Of a stretch of 64,000 nucleotides of DNA, positions 7,773 to 17,100 are shown one piece after another. The position numbers and the translations under genes were made by a program. The stretch spans positions 4,091,882 through 4,155,881 of the forward strand of contig NZ_KI913949.1 of NCBI RefSeq assembly GCF_000332095.2, given 5' to 3'. The notes under the pieces are model-generated. The model saw only the letters and a list, made by a program, of their open reading frames with translations, was not told the origin of the DNA and made no database searches. This DNA comes from Leptolyngbya sp. PCC 6406. Its GTDB lineage: Bacteria; Cyanobacteriota; Cyanobacteriia; Phormidesmidales; Phormidesmidaceae. Position 1 is the first letter of the stretch, and every line of letters begins with the position of its first letter.

Positions 7773-9095
7773 TCAAGGATCGCCCCTGTGAGCCAATTCA
7801 GGCAAACTCCCTAAGACCGCTAGAGATAGCCAACTCAGTAAGTTTAGGCGGGCATCGTAGAGGGTGACATCAAAAAAGGAAAACAAAGCCATCGCTAAGA
7901 AGCAATACCCATACCCCAGGGCAACCCCCTTAAGCTGGGACGTGCTAGGTAAGGCCGCGATCTCACGCGCCCCGCGATAACAGATCATCCCAATCACCAG
8001 AGTGAGCACAATCGTCAAAAATAAACCGGCCTCTGCGGCTAGGGAGAGCCAGAGGTTATGAGCATGGGGAATGCCGTCATAGCCCGGAACGCTCCCGTCA
8101 TAGAGAAACTTATAATGGCCTAAGCCATGACCCCACCAAGGTCTCTGGACAATTAGCCGCAGCGCTAACTGCCACACGTACACTCGGGGATCCTCCGTAA
8201 CCCAAGCCCAAGAGAGCGATCGTCCACCAATACCTAGAGACAGCACACTAACGACGATCGCGCCCACCCCCCCCAGCCCCAGCCAACGCATCCAGGGGTT
8301 CCGCCTCAAGGTATAGAGTCCCACCGCCAGCAGGATGAACGCCACCAAATACCCATTCCGGGATCCTGAACAATAGAGGCCAATCAACAACAGCCCCAGG
8401 GTCAGACTCAGCCAACCGCGCTGTTTAAAACGCAGTCTTTGAGCGTGATTAGGTCCGATTGCCCCATCGAAGTTACCCTCAGCGGAGACCAAAAGACCCA
8501 CGATTAACCCCATCACCATGACTCCGTAATTGGCAAAGGTATTGGGGGAATTAAACAGGGAGTAGGCTCTGGGATCGAGGGCATCTCCGGTATAAAGCCA
8601 GTCTAGGGGAGGGAACTGGGCCAAAAGCCACGGCAAGGGCTGACTCGGAACTCGTTTGAGGCCGTATTCCGCCAATGCAATGAGACTCAAAGGGAACGTA
8701 CCTATCACCAAGATCCAAGCCCAACGGGTCAGGGGCGTCCAGACTCGCTCTAGGCTTGGCAGATAAACCATCAGGGCCGCCCACAGCAAAAAGTAGGGTA
8801 AGAAATGGGCTAACTGAAGGCTGGCTTCTCCTCGGTCATGGGCTTGGAGGGTACTGATGCCCAAAAGGAGGGTAATCGCCCAAAAGCCGTGGCGATAAAG
8901 CTGCTGGGCAATGCGCTTAGGATAGCGATAGAAAATGGCCCCGAGAAAACTGACCATGCCTAGCAGGCTGACATACATGAGATAGGGTAATAGTCCCAGG
9001 CAAAAATCCAGGAATTCAGACCAGGTAAACCGGGAAGACTGACGTGGGGGTGCCACAGGCTGATTCGGATTTAGGCGCACATTAGTAGGCTCCAT
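7773..9095 (-). CDS. O-antigen ligase / polymerase family membrane protein (copy 2)
   Basis: The 440-aa, multi-helix protein has the same signature order as its neighbour: a GSRNGYLVAF motif near residue 255, WWGHGLGHYKFLYDG, and IPHAHNLWLSLAAEAGLF near residue 350. The assignment to the Wzy/WaaL-like superfamily is clear; the exact glycan substrate is not. Its start overlaps the end of the upstream WbaP-type gene by 14 bases, so the two are almost certainly cotranscribed and translationally coupled. It therefore probably acts on the lipid-linked glycan begun by that enzyme, at the periplasmic side of the membrane. A 304-bp gap holding a repeat pair separates it from copy 1. Confidence 0.87.
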   Translation of the reverse strand: MEPTNVRLNPNQPVAPPRQSSRFTWSEFLDFCLGLLPYLMYVSLLGMVSFLGAIFYRYPKRIAQQLYRHGFWAITLLLGISTLQAHDRGEASLQLAHFLPYFLLWAALMVYLPSLERVWTPLTRWAWILVIGTFPLSLIALAEYGLKRVPSQPLPWLLAQFPPLDWLYTGDALDPRAYSLFNSPNTFANYGVMVMGLIVGLLVSAEGNFDGAIGPNHAQRLRFKQRGWLSLTLGLLLIGLYCSGSRNGYLVAFILLAVGLYTLRRNPWMRWLGLGGVGAIVVSVLSLGIGGRSLSWAWVTEDPRVYVWQLALRLIVQRPWWGHGLGHYKFLYDGSVPGYDGIPHAHNLWLSLAAEAGLFLTIVLTLVIGMICYRGAREIAALPSTSQLKGVALGYGYCFLAMALFSFFDVTLYDARLNLLSWLSLAVLGSLPELAHRGDP

Positions 9096-10524
9096 CCCCC
9101 AACAAAACTACTCCAACTGTCTGCAATAAAATATAGAAATCCAACCATACTGACCAATTCCGCACGTAATAGGCATCCAGATTCACCCGTTCTGCATAGG
9201 TGATATCACTCCGTCCTGAGACTTGCCACAGCCCCGTAATTCCGGGCAAGACTCGCTTGTAAAGCTCAAATTTATCGGCATAGTGGCGAATTTCATCCCC
9301 CACTATCGGACGCGGTCCCACAAGGCTCATTTCTCCCCGCAACACATTCCACAACTGGGGGAGTTCATCTAAACTCGTGCGTCGTAGAAATCGCCCTACT
9401 CGCGTTACTCGGGGGTCATTCTTGAGTTTGCGATCGCGATTCCATTCAGCCTCTAGATGGGGATGCTGCCGCAAGTAAGTGACCAATACCTGGTCCCCAT
9501 CCCTGACCATGGACCGAAACTTCCAAGCCGTAAAGGGCATACCCCCTTTACCTAAACGCTTTTGCCCGTAAAAAATAGGGCCAGGAGAATCCAGTTTTAC
9601 CGCCAGCATAATACAGCCCATCAGCGGCAAAACCAGTACCCCCAACAACACCGTCAAGATTAACTCAATGAGCGCCTTGGTTAATCGTGGTCCCGGCAAA
9701 AACAGCCGCTGGCGAATTTCCAACCCCAGCATCCCCCCTAAATCCCTTGTACTGATCCACAGGCTGGCAAATCCAAATAAATCTGGTATCATCAGCAAGT
9801 GTGGAAAAGTGTGTCCATACTGCTCTAAAATCGACAGTAGCTTTTCCCGAGGTACCCCCGGCATAGCCACAATGGCATGGCCCACCCCCAGTTCCCGCGC
9901 TGCATAGGGAGCCAGGGAGAGTTGTCCCAAGACGGGCACCCCCTCTAGAAAGCCCTGCTTTTGGGGATCATCATCCAGCACTGCCACGGGCTTTAGCCCT
10001 AGCCCTGGTTGTCGCTTGAGGGTCCGAACCACTAACGCACCGGTTTTACCTGCCCCCAATATGAGAACTGGATGCCCCCACCACGAGCGGGGGGCGCAGA
10101 TATAGCGAATTCCCATACGTCCCAGCCAAGCCAGGGCCATAGATAGCAACCAGGCCATTAGAAAAATGCTGCGCGAGTAGGTCGTTCCCTCTCGCAGCAA
10201 AAAAATAAGCGTACTCAGTCCCAAATAGAGGGCCGTGGTCGCCACACACAGTCGCCGTAACTCATCGACCGGACTAATACCAACGCTGTATAGGCCCGCT
10301 ACGGTATAAATCAGCAATAACCCCACAATGACCGGCCATAACTGCCAGTAAAGCTGGGGATCGAATTGCCCCTTGAATGCCAGCCGGATCCCCACACTCG
10401 CACTTGCCGCCAAGATGAGGGTGATTCCATCTACTGCCAGAAGGACCGCTACCGTAGGCAGCGATCGCAGCGACAGCGACAGGGGCCGCAAAAAAGGCCG
10501 TAGAACCTGAGCACTGGGCAACAT
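9082..10524 (-). CDS. WbaP-type undecaprenyl-phosphate sugar-1-phosphate transferase
   Basis: This enzyme type transfers a sugar-1-phosphate, often galactose, from UDP-sugar to undecaprenyl phosphate and starts assembly of exopolysaccharide or O-antigen units. The 480-aa protein has the family order. Four N-terminal membrane helices are followed by a Rossmann-like CoA-binding-type domain (VLILGAGKTGALVVRTLK near residue 155) and a hydrophobic anchor near residues 285-310. The catalytic C-terminal domain shows AWKFRSMVRDGD, RRTSLDELPQLWNVLRGEMS, LVGPRP and PGITGLWQVSGRSD. Full length, no missing block. It is the first gene of a leftward operon with the O-antigen-ligase-like gene it overlaps. 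Confidence 0.93.
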   Translation of the reverse strand: MLPSAQVLRPFLRPLSLSLRSLPTVAVLLAVDGITLILAASASVGIRLAFKGQFDPQLYWQLWPVIVGLLLIYTVAGLYSVGISPVDELRRLCVATTALYLGLSTLIFLLREGTTYSRSIFLMAWLLSMALAWLGRMGIRYICAPRSWWGHPVLILGAGKTGALVVRTLKRQPGLGLKPVAVLDDDPQKQGFLEGVPVLGQLSLAPYAARELGVGHAIVAMPGVPREKLLSILEQYGHTFPHLLMIPDLFGFASLWISTRDLGGMLGLEIRQRLFLPGPRLTKALIELILTVLLGVLVLPLMGCIMLAVKLDSPGPIFYGQKRLGKGGMPFTAWKFRSMVRDGDQVLVTYLRQHPHLEAEWNRDRKLKNDPRVTRVGRFLRRTSLDELPQLWNVLRGEMSLVGPRPIVGDEIRHYADKFELYKRVLPGITGLWQVSGRSDITYAERVNLDAYYVRNWSVWLDFYILLQTVGVVLLGDGAY

Positions 10525-10703
10525 AGGCAGAATTGGTAACGTAGCTAACCAAGCCTACTCTATGACATCCCCCCAGGAGAATACCTACCCCAACCCAGAA
10601 AAAACTGCCTTTGATTGCATAAGCGGCTAGGTCGTCCAGTCAAAACCCACCACAGGACAGGTAAGCTTGCTGAACTCAACCCCGATCAAATAAATAGGCT
10701 GGT

Positions 10704-10913
10704 TCAGGTCACGATCCTTTTACGGGCTAGTTTATCGGCTCCCTGTTGGGCCGCATGGGCTCCCTGTTAGGCCACGATCGCTAATTCCTGAGCTGTCAGC
10801 AGCACCACTCCTTCAGGTATCGCCCAACGGATCCAGGTAGTGTCAATCCCCCGATAACCCCCACTCCAGCGGCGCAGAGTTAAACCTAAGCGATCACTGG
10901 CACACCAATGCTC
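10704..10913 (-). pseudogene. Uma2 (DUF820) family C-terminal remnant
   Basis: In one minus-strand frame the gene-free stretch reads WCASDRLGLTLRRWSGGYRG followed by a WIRWAIPEGVVLLTAQELAI segment. A stop comes next, then a stretch resembling the ERADRLA tail of Uma2 proteins. This matches the C-terminal third of Uma2/DUF820 nuclease-fold proteins. The N-terminal catalytic part is absent and the internal stop confirms decay. The rest of 10525-11058 shows no gene. Confidence 0.6.
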
Positions 10914-11058
10914 TGCTCCCCCTACTCCCCTTGGCGTCGATAGCCCTGGCTCCTAGTAAACCCAACAGCAAGCTTTACAACGTTTGTAGTTGTAGTGGCG
11001 ACTTTATTTCCAGTTGAGTCTCCGTAAAATAACGCAAACCACAATGGGAAAGGGAATC

Positions 11059-12621
11059 ATGGCAATGCTTACCAATGCAAATCTAGCCCTGCGTCAACAG
11101 CAGTTACGCCAATCACTCTCCAGACTGCCGGATGATGAACGTTGCAGGCTTCCATTCAGTGACGAAGAACTGAAGGCATTCCAGCAATCCCTACAGGGCA
11201 GGATCGTACTCCCTGGCGATCCTGCTTACCCCCAAGATCGTAAAGGACATTCTCTAGCACCCGATCTCCCCTATCCCTGCATCATTGTTTACTGTGCGGC
11301 TGAAGCAGATGTTGCTACCTGTTTAGCAACAGTGAGGCAATACCGCGATCAACTCACGTTTGCAGTGCGCTCAGGGGGACACAGCAACACCGGATATTCT
11401 GTAGTTGATGGCATGGTAATCGATATCAGCAACCTCAATGGGGTGTTTGTGTCCCCGGATCAGACCACTGCCGTAGTCCAGGCAGGCGCTAATTTGGGCT
11501 TGGTCAATGCCGAGTTAGATCTCTACAGGTTGCATGTTCCCGGTGGTGAATGCGCCACCGTCGGGGTCGCCGGTCACATGCAAGGTGGGGGCTATGGCTT
11601 TACCTCCCGCACCTTTGGGTTGAACTGCGACAGGGTTGAACGCATCCGCGTCATGCTCGCCAACGGCAAAATAGTCATCGCCGATGAAACTCAGAATGCC
11701 GACTTGTACTGGGCGATGCGGGGGGGGACAGGCGGCACCCTAGGGATTCTTCTCGACGTGGAATACCGCACTGTTCAGCTCGGTGATCTGTGGGCTTTTG
11801 TGCTGCAATGGCCCATTGATCAGGCGGCACAAGTGTTGCCCGAGTTGCAGAACAACTACATACGCACCGGGTTAACACCCAAACTCGGGTATCAATGTGC
11901 CTTTTCTAGGGTTCAGGGTGCGGATGACTGTTCGTTTTTGTTGATGGGGATGTATAACGGCCCCAAGGCCACAGGTGAGACATTGATAGCCCCATTGATG
12001 ACCCTCGGCACGCCAACCTTGTTACAGGAGCAGGTGGCACGATACAAAAATCTCAGCGATTTCCTGCTCAACTGGTGGGAGATACCCCCTGATTTGGAAA
12101 CTGTCTTTGAGATCAAGCAAAGCAATTATATCGCCCGGACCTTGAGTCCAGAGGAATGGACCGAGATCATTAACTATTACAAGACGACCCCCAATATCTA
12201 TAACTTGTGTGCATTGGAGGTCTATGGAGGGGCGGCATCGTCACCCCAACGGCCCAATGCGTTCATTCATCGAGATGTTGACTTTGATTTCTTTATCGAC
12301 TCATTCTTCAGCGAAAAATGGCCGGAGAGTGGCCGAAAAGCAGCAGAAGAATGGCTGGCGGGCTTTAACCAACTGCTGGAAAAATACGCTAACGGACACA
12401 AATACCAGAATTATCCCAACCGCAATAATATCAACTATCGCTGGAATTACTGGGGGGATGCTTTTAACTCCCTTCTGTTTGTCAAGGCTAAATATGATCC
12501 AACCAACTTGTTTAGCAATGAGCAGGGGCTAACACCTTATGGGCAAGAAGCGAATATCCAACGTTCTTTGGTGCCCTCTCAGTTTAAGGATGAGGCGATC
12601 GCCTACGCCCCTGGCCAGTAG
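11059..12621 (+). CDS. FAD-linked oxidoreductase, berberine-bridge-enzyme-like
   Basis: The protein has a PCMH-type FAD domain followed by a C-terminal BBE segment. Visible landmarks are FAVRSGGHSNTGYSVVDGMV, whose histidine is the usual 8-alpha flavin attachment site, and VPGGECATVGVAGHMQGGGY, whose cysteine occupies the second (6-S-cysteinyl) position. Bicovalent FAD is therefore likely. The C-terminal NNINYRWNYWGDAFNSLLF and KAKYDPTNLFSNEQ stretch is the typical BBE ending. Such enzymes oxidise sugars, alkaloids or phenolics with oxygen; the substrate here is unknown. The frame extends upstream to a TTG at 11014 and an ATG at 11044; the ATG at 11059 is preferred because of AAGGGA just before it. 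The DUF917 gene follows 160 bases later in the same direction. Confidence 0.88.
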   Translation: MAMLTNANLALRQQQLRQSLSRLPDDERCRLPFSDEELKAFQQSLQGRIVLPGDPAYPQDRKGHSLAPDLPYPCIIVYCAAEADVATCLATVRQYRDQLTFAVRSGGHSNTGYSVVDGMVIDISNLNGVFVSPDQTTAVVQAGANLGLVNAELDLYRLHVPGGECATVGVAGHMQGGGYGFTSRTFGLNCDRVERIRVMLANGKIVIADETQNADLYWAMRGGTGGTLGILLDVEYRTVQLGDLWAFVLQWPIDQAAQVLPELQNNYIRTGLTPKLGYQCAFSRVQGADDCSFLLMGMYNGPKATGETLIAPLMTLGTPTLLQEQVARYKNLSDFLLNWWEIPPDLETVFEIKQSNYIARTLSPEEWTEIINYYKTTPNIYNLCALEVYGGAASSPQRPNAFIHRDVDFDFFIDSFFSEKWPESGRKAAEEWLAGFNQLLEKYANGHKYQNYPNRNNINYRWNYWGDAFNSLLFVKAKYDPTNLFSNEQGLTPYGQEANIQRSLVPSQFKDEAIAYAPGQ

Positions 12622-12780
12622 CAGCGACGATACAACAACGTGCTGCTGGGTAGCATATATCTTAGTAGAGGTCAGTAGGGATACTGTCCTAGATCTGGCC
12701 TAAATCCGGGCTGGGGAGATTCTAAAGGAGGATGAGTTCCGTCATACTACGTAACCGCGTAACCGCAATGGAGAGCCACC

Positions 12781-14070
12781 ATGTTCCTTAGCGTACATCA
12801 CACCCCCAGCCTGACTCGTTATGAGAAATTGCCAGTTCAGTTGCAAGAGTCCTACACAGGGTTGAGCAGGCCGCTAAAGACGATTCCCTGTGATAGCGAA
12901 GCCGCACTAAAGCTGGATCAAGAATCCCGACAAGACTTATTAACGGGGGCTACCTTGCTGGCCGTTGGGGGCGGTGGCCCCAAAAGCATGGGGAAGGCTA
13001 TGCTAGCAACCCTCGATCCCCACCAGCAAATTCCCATGGTTGATGTAGATCAGGTGCGGGATGACCAATGGGTAGTCATGGTTGCCTATTTGGGATCGCC
13101 GATCGCGGCAGCCCAGTTACAGACCCCCAACTTCAACTCCTTGCAACGCTGCGTCAAGGCGCTCGAAGAATCAACAGGTGTGCAGATATCGTTTGTGGTG
13201 CCAGGAGAAATGGGAGCAGTTAACAGCATCGCCCCCCTGCTGGCGGCAAACGACATGGGTGTACCAGTCATCAATGCTGATGGTTGTGGACGAGCGGTGC
13301 CCCTCATTACTGCCACCACCTTTGGCCAGCAAAACGAGTTGATCGAGCGCTACGGTGCAGTCATTGCTAACGATGCCAACGACCCCGCCCAATATCAATC
13401 CGCCATATTCAAAGCCCACACTGCCAGCCAGATTCAGGCCAGTGCCATCGCCATGATTGGCAGTTCCGCCTACGGATTGTTGGGTGCCCTTGCAACCTGG
13501 TTGATGACAGGGGCAGAGCTGAAGCAATTTGCGGTGCCTGGAGGTCTCACTAAGGCCATTGCCCTCGGAGCGACCCTCCGGCAAAGCCGAGGCAACTATC
13601 TAGAGGATGTGCAGAATGCATTGGCCGCTATGGGACTCAAGAGCCGGGTGTTGGCTGGGGTACCCCTGAAACCACTCAAGGTAGAAATTGCTACCCAGCA
13701 GGGGCATGATCACGCTAAGCTGACTTTGCAAGTGAATGGTGGCGAGGAAACTGTAACCGTTTTCATGGTTAATGAAAACATCCTGGCCTATTCTAGTCTG
13801 CTGCCGCAGCCAATCATTATGTCGCCTGATATGTTGGCTTGGCTAGGACTAGACGGCTCTACCTGGGATAATTCTGAATTGACCGCCAAAATCCAAGCTG
13901 GAGAGGTAGGGGAACTGTATGCCCTTGGCATAGAGGCCACCCAGCCGATTGGTGCACCCAGCCAGCCCCAGCGAATCGCGTTTCGCGATGACCCTAACAT
14001 TCTGAAGGTGATGCAAGCCATCATGGCAGACCTTGGCTATGCAGGTCGCTATGTCAAGTTTCGGGCTTGA
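12781..14070 (+). CDS. DUF917 domain protein (S-methyl-thiohydantoin desulfurase-like)
   Basis: The 429-aa protein starts with a short variable tail and then shows the DUF917 pattern: LLTGATLLAVGGGGPKSMGK near residue 52, PGEMGAVNSIAPLLAANDMG near residue 140 and INADGCGRAVPLITATTFGQ near residue 162. A smaller C-terminal domain follows (residues about 300-429). DUF917 proteins are related to hydantoinase/oxoprolinase subunits, and one characterised branch removes sulfur from S-methyl-thiohydantoins. The exact substrate here is not deducible. The partner hydantoinase genes are absent; the upstream neighbour is the FAD-linked oxidase, so the two may act on one nitrogenous or aromatic compound (inference). 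The ATG has GGAG about ten bases upstream. Confidence 0.83.
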   Translation: MFLSVHHTPSLTRYEKLPVQLQESYTGLSRPLKTIPCDSEAALKLDQESRQDLLTGATLLAVGGGGPKSMGKAMLATLDPHQQIPMVDVDQVRDDQWVVMVAYLGSPIAAAQLQTPNFNSLQRCVKALEESTGVQISFVVPGEMGAVNSIAPLLAANDMGVPVINADGCGRAVPLITATTFGQQNELIERYGAVIANDANDPAQYQSAIFKAHTASQIQASAIAMIGSSAYGLLGALATWLMTGAELKQFAVPGGLTKAIALGATLRQSRGNYLEDVQNALAAMGLKSRVLAGVPLKPLKVEIATQQGHDHAKLTLQVNGGEETVTVFMVNENILAYSSLLPQPIIMSPDMLAWLGLDGSTWDNSELTAKIQAGEVGELYALGIEATQPIGAPSQPQRIAFRDDPNILKVMQAIMADLGYAGRYVKFRA

Positions 14071-14188
14071 GGTGAAGATATCACTGAGATATCACAGTAA
14101 AAAAGTAACGACCTACAGCACAATAGCCTACGAATGGGTGCTCCGATGACAATGCTATCCCCAACGTCATTCCTGGTGAATACAAGCC

Positions 14189-17100
14189 ATGGTACACCCT
14201 GTTGATGACATCACTCGTTATATTCCGAAGCTGATTATCGATTGCTTTCAGGATGATCCGCCGCCTCTAGAGGAGGCATTCAGTTATACCCGTATGGGGG
14301 CAATGCTGATGGCAGACATCTCAGGGTTCACGGCTCTGTCTGAGGGACTAACTGAGCAGGGGCCAGACGGGGCCGAGGTGCTGACCCATATTCTCAATGG
14401 CGTTTTTGAGCGCCTAGAGCGGTTAATCGCCAAGAGCGGCGGCGATGTCCTCCACTTTGCCGGAGATGCCCTCTATGCCTTCTGGTCCATCAGCGATGGG
14501 GATAATAGCGCTACCGCTGTCGCCATCGCCACCCAATGCGCCCTGGATGCACAACAAGCCCTAGGAGATTTCGTTGCGGCAGAGGGCCGCGCCATCTCCA
14601 TGCGCATTGGTGTTGGTGTTGGTGCCCTGAGCGGACTTCACGTCGGTGGTGTTTACCGCAAGTGGCACTACATGGTGCGGGGAGACGCAGTTGAGCAAGT
14701 CTGCCTAGCCCAGACTCGGGCGCAACGGGGGGAGGTAATTTTATCCCCCGCCGCCAAGACCCTGGCCCAGGAACTGTTCCTGTTAGAGCCCAAGGCCGGA
14801 GGCTATGCTCGGGTGGTCAAGCCTACTCGGGAATCTGAGGCGGTTTCTCCATCTCCGCAGCGATCGCCAGTACAGAATATCGAAGCCCTGCGGGCCTATA
14901 TTCCCAGTGTTCTTTTGGCCCGAGCGGCAGCAGGGCAGGCCGCCTACATGTCGGAATTGAGGCGGGTGACCACCCTATTTATCAGCCTTGCAGACTTTCA
15001 CAACGATGCCGATCTAGCTTTGGTTCACGCCGTTGTGCGCGATACCCAAACGGCACTCAACCGCAGAGAAGGTACCCTGAACAAGATCAGTGTCGATGAC
15101 AAGGGAGCCTATCTGATTGCGGCATTGGGGCTTCCTCCCTTGGCCCACAAGGACGATCCCGTCAGGGGTGTCCAGGTCGCCCTCGATATCCACGCTCAGC
15201 TCAATCAGTTGGGGGTACGTCACGCCATCGGAGTGACCACCGGCAAGGCATTTTGTGGGGTCGTGGGAGGGGATGATCAGCGGTGTGAATATACGGTGAT
15301 CGGCCCATCTATTAACCTGGCGGCGAGACTGATGCAAGCTGTCCTGGCTGTCCCCAGCAGTCAGGTGCCGATCTTTTGCTGCCCCGACACCCATCGCGCC
15401 ACCCGCGATGGGTTTCTCTATGAAGAGAAGCAGCCCATCCGCGTCAAGGGCAAGGACAAATCCGTTGCCGTGTACGTGCCGCTGCGGGAGCAAATCCAAC
15501 GCCCCCAGACCGTCCGGATTGTGGGTCGTATCCAGGAGCAAGTCCTGCTCAAAACAGCCCTCCAGCAGTTGGCCAGAGGGGAGGGTAACCAGACCATTGT
15601 TCTAGAGGGAGAGGCTGGGGTGGGCAAGTCGTGTCTCTCCCAAGAGCTTTGTCGGATGGCGGGGCAAGAGGGGGTGATTACCCTGCGCGGTGCTGGGGAC
15701 GTAATCGAAAAGACGGTACCCTACCATGGCTGGCGCGGCATCTTAACCCATCTGTTTGCCCTAGAACAGGGGGCCACTCCGGCAGTCCACCGGGAGCAGG
15801 TCTTAAACGCTGTTGGGTCTGCCCTAGCCAGTGATGTTGCCCTGCTCAACGATATCCTCCCCCTGGGGTTTCCAGAAGTAGTAACTGGGCTGGAGGGGCC
15901 AGCCCGAGCCGCTGCTATCAAGTCTTTAGTGTTGAGTTTGCTCCGGGCCTCGGCTGAGCGCACCCCCACCGTTATTCTCCTTGAGGACGCCCACTGGCTG
16001 GACTCCGCCTCCTGGCAACTGCTGGCAGAAGGGATTGAGACCGTGAGCCCACTGCTGGTAGTGATAGCAACCCGAGCCGTGGTGGGGCCACAGGCGATCA
16101 CCTTCCGGATGCTGATCGATCGCCCGGAAAACAGCCACATTCAACTTCAGGGCTTTGATCAGAGTGACACCGGAGCCCTGGTGGCCCAGCGCCTTGGCGT
16201 TACCCAAGTGCCTACAGAGGTGGTGAGCTTTATCCACACCAAGAGCAGAGGGAACCCTTTCTTTGTAGAGGAACTGACCGCCGCCATCCGTGAGGCGGGA
16301 CTGCTGGAGATCCACAACACCACCTGTCGCCTCCAGCAGGATGTGACCAAGCTGGAGGATCTGGGTTTTCCTGACACGGTGCAGGGGGTTGTGCTTGAGC
16401 GCATTGATGGCCTTGCCCCTGAGCACCAGATTGCCCTCAAGGTAGCCAGCGTCATTGGGCGGGTGTTTGCCGTTGCAGCCCTGAGGCAAATTCACCCGCT
16501 GTTACCCACCCAGATGAATTTGGCGGAAATTTTGGATGATCTGGAAAAGCTGGACATGACCCCCCTGTATGGCAGTGATCCAGAACCGGAGTACATTTTC
16601 AAACACCTGATCACTCAAGATGTGGCCTATAATCTGCTGCTTTATAAGCAGCGGCGAGATCTGCACCGTGCTACCGCTAGGTGGTACGAAGAGCACCACG
16701 CCGAGGAACTGGCTCCCTATTACTCGGTGCTTGCTCACCATTATCAGCGCGCTGAAGAGAGTACTAAAGCACTTCAGTACGCCATCCTGGCAGGGGATCA
16801 AGCCATCCGTACTGCCGCTTACACGGAGGCCGAGCAGCGCTATGTCCAGGCGATCGAAATGCTGGACATTATGGAGAAGGGGGCAGAACGCAACCGCCTG
16901 GAGTTGCAGTTGCGAATGAAGCAGGCCAATGTCTTGGTGATGACCCAGGGGTATCAGGCGGAGCAGGTGCGGGTTGTGTATGAACGGGCCAGGTTCCTCT
17001 GTCAGGATGTGGGCAATATGCCCGACATGCACACCATCCTGTGGGGGCTGTGGAGCTATTACCTGTTCGTGGGGCCGCTGAAGACCTGTCTCGACATTGT

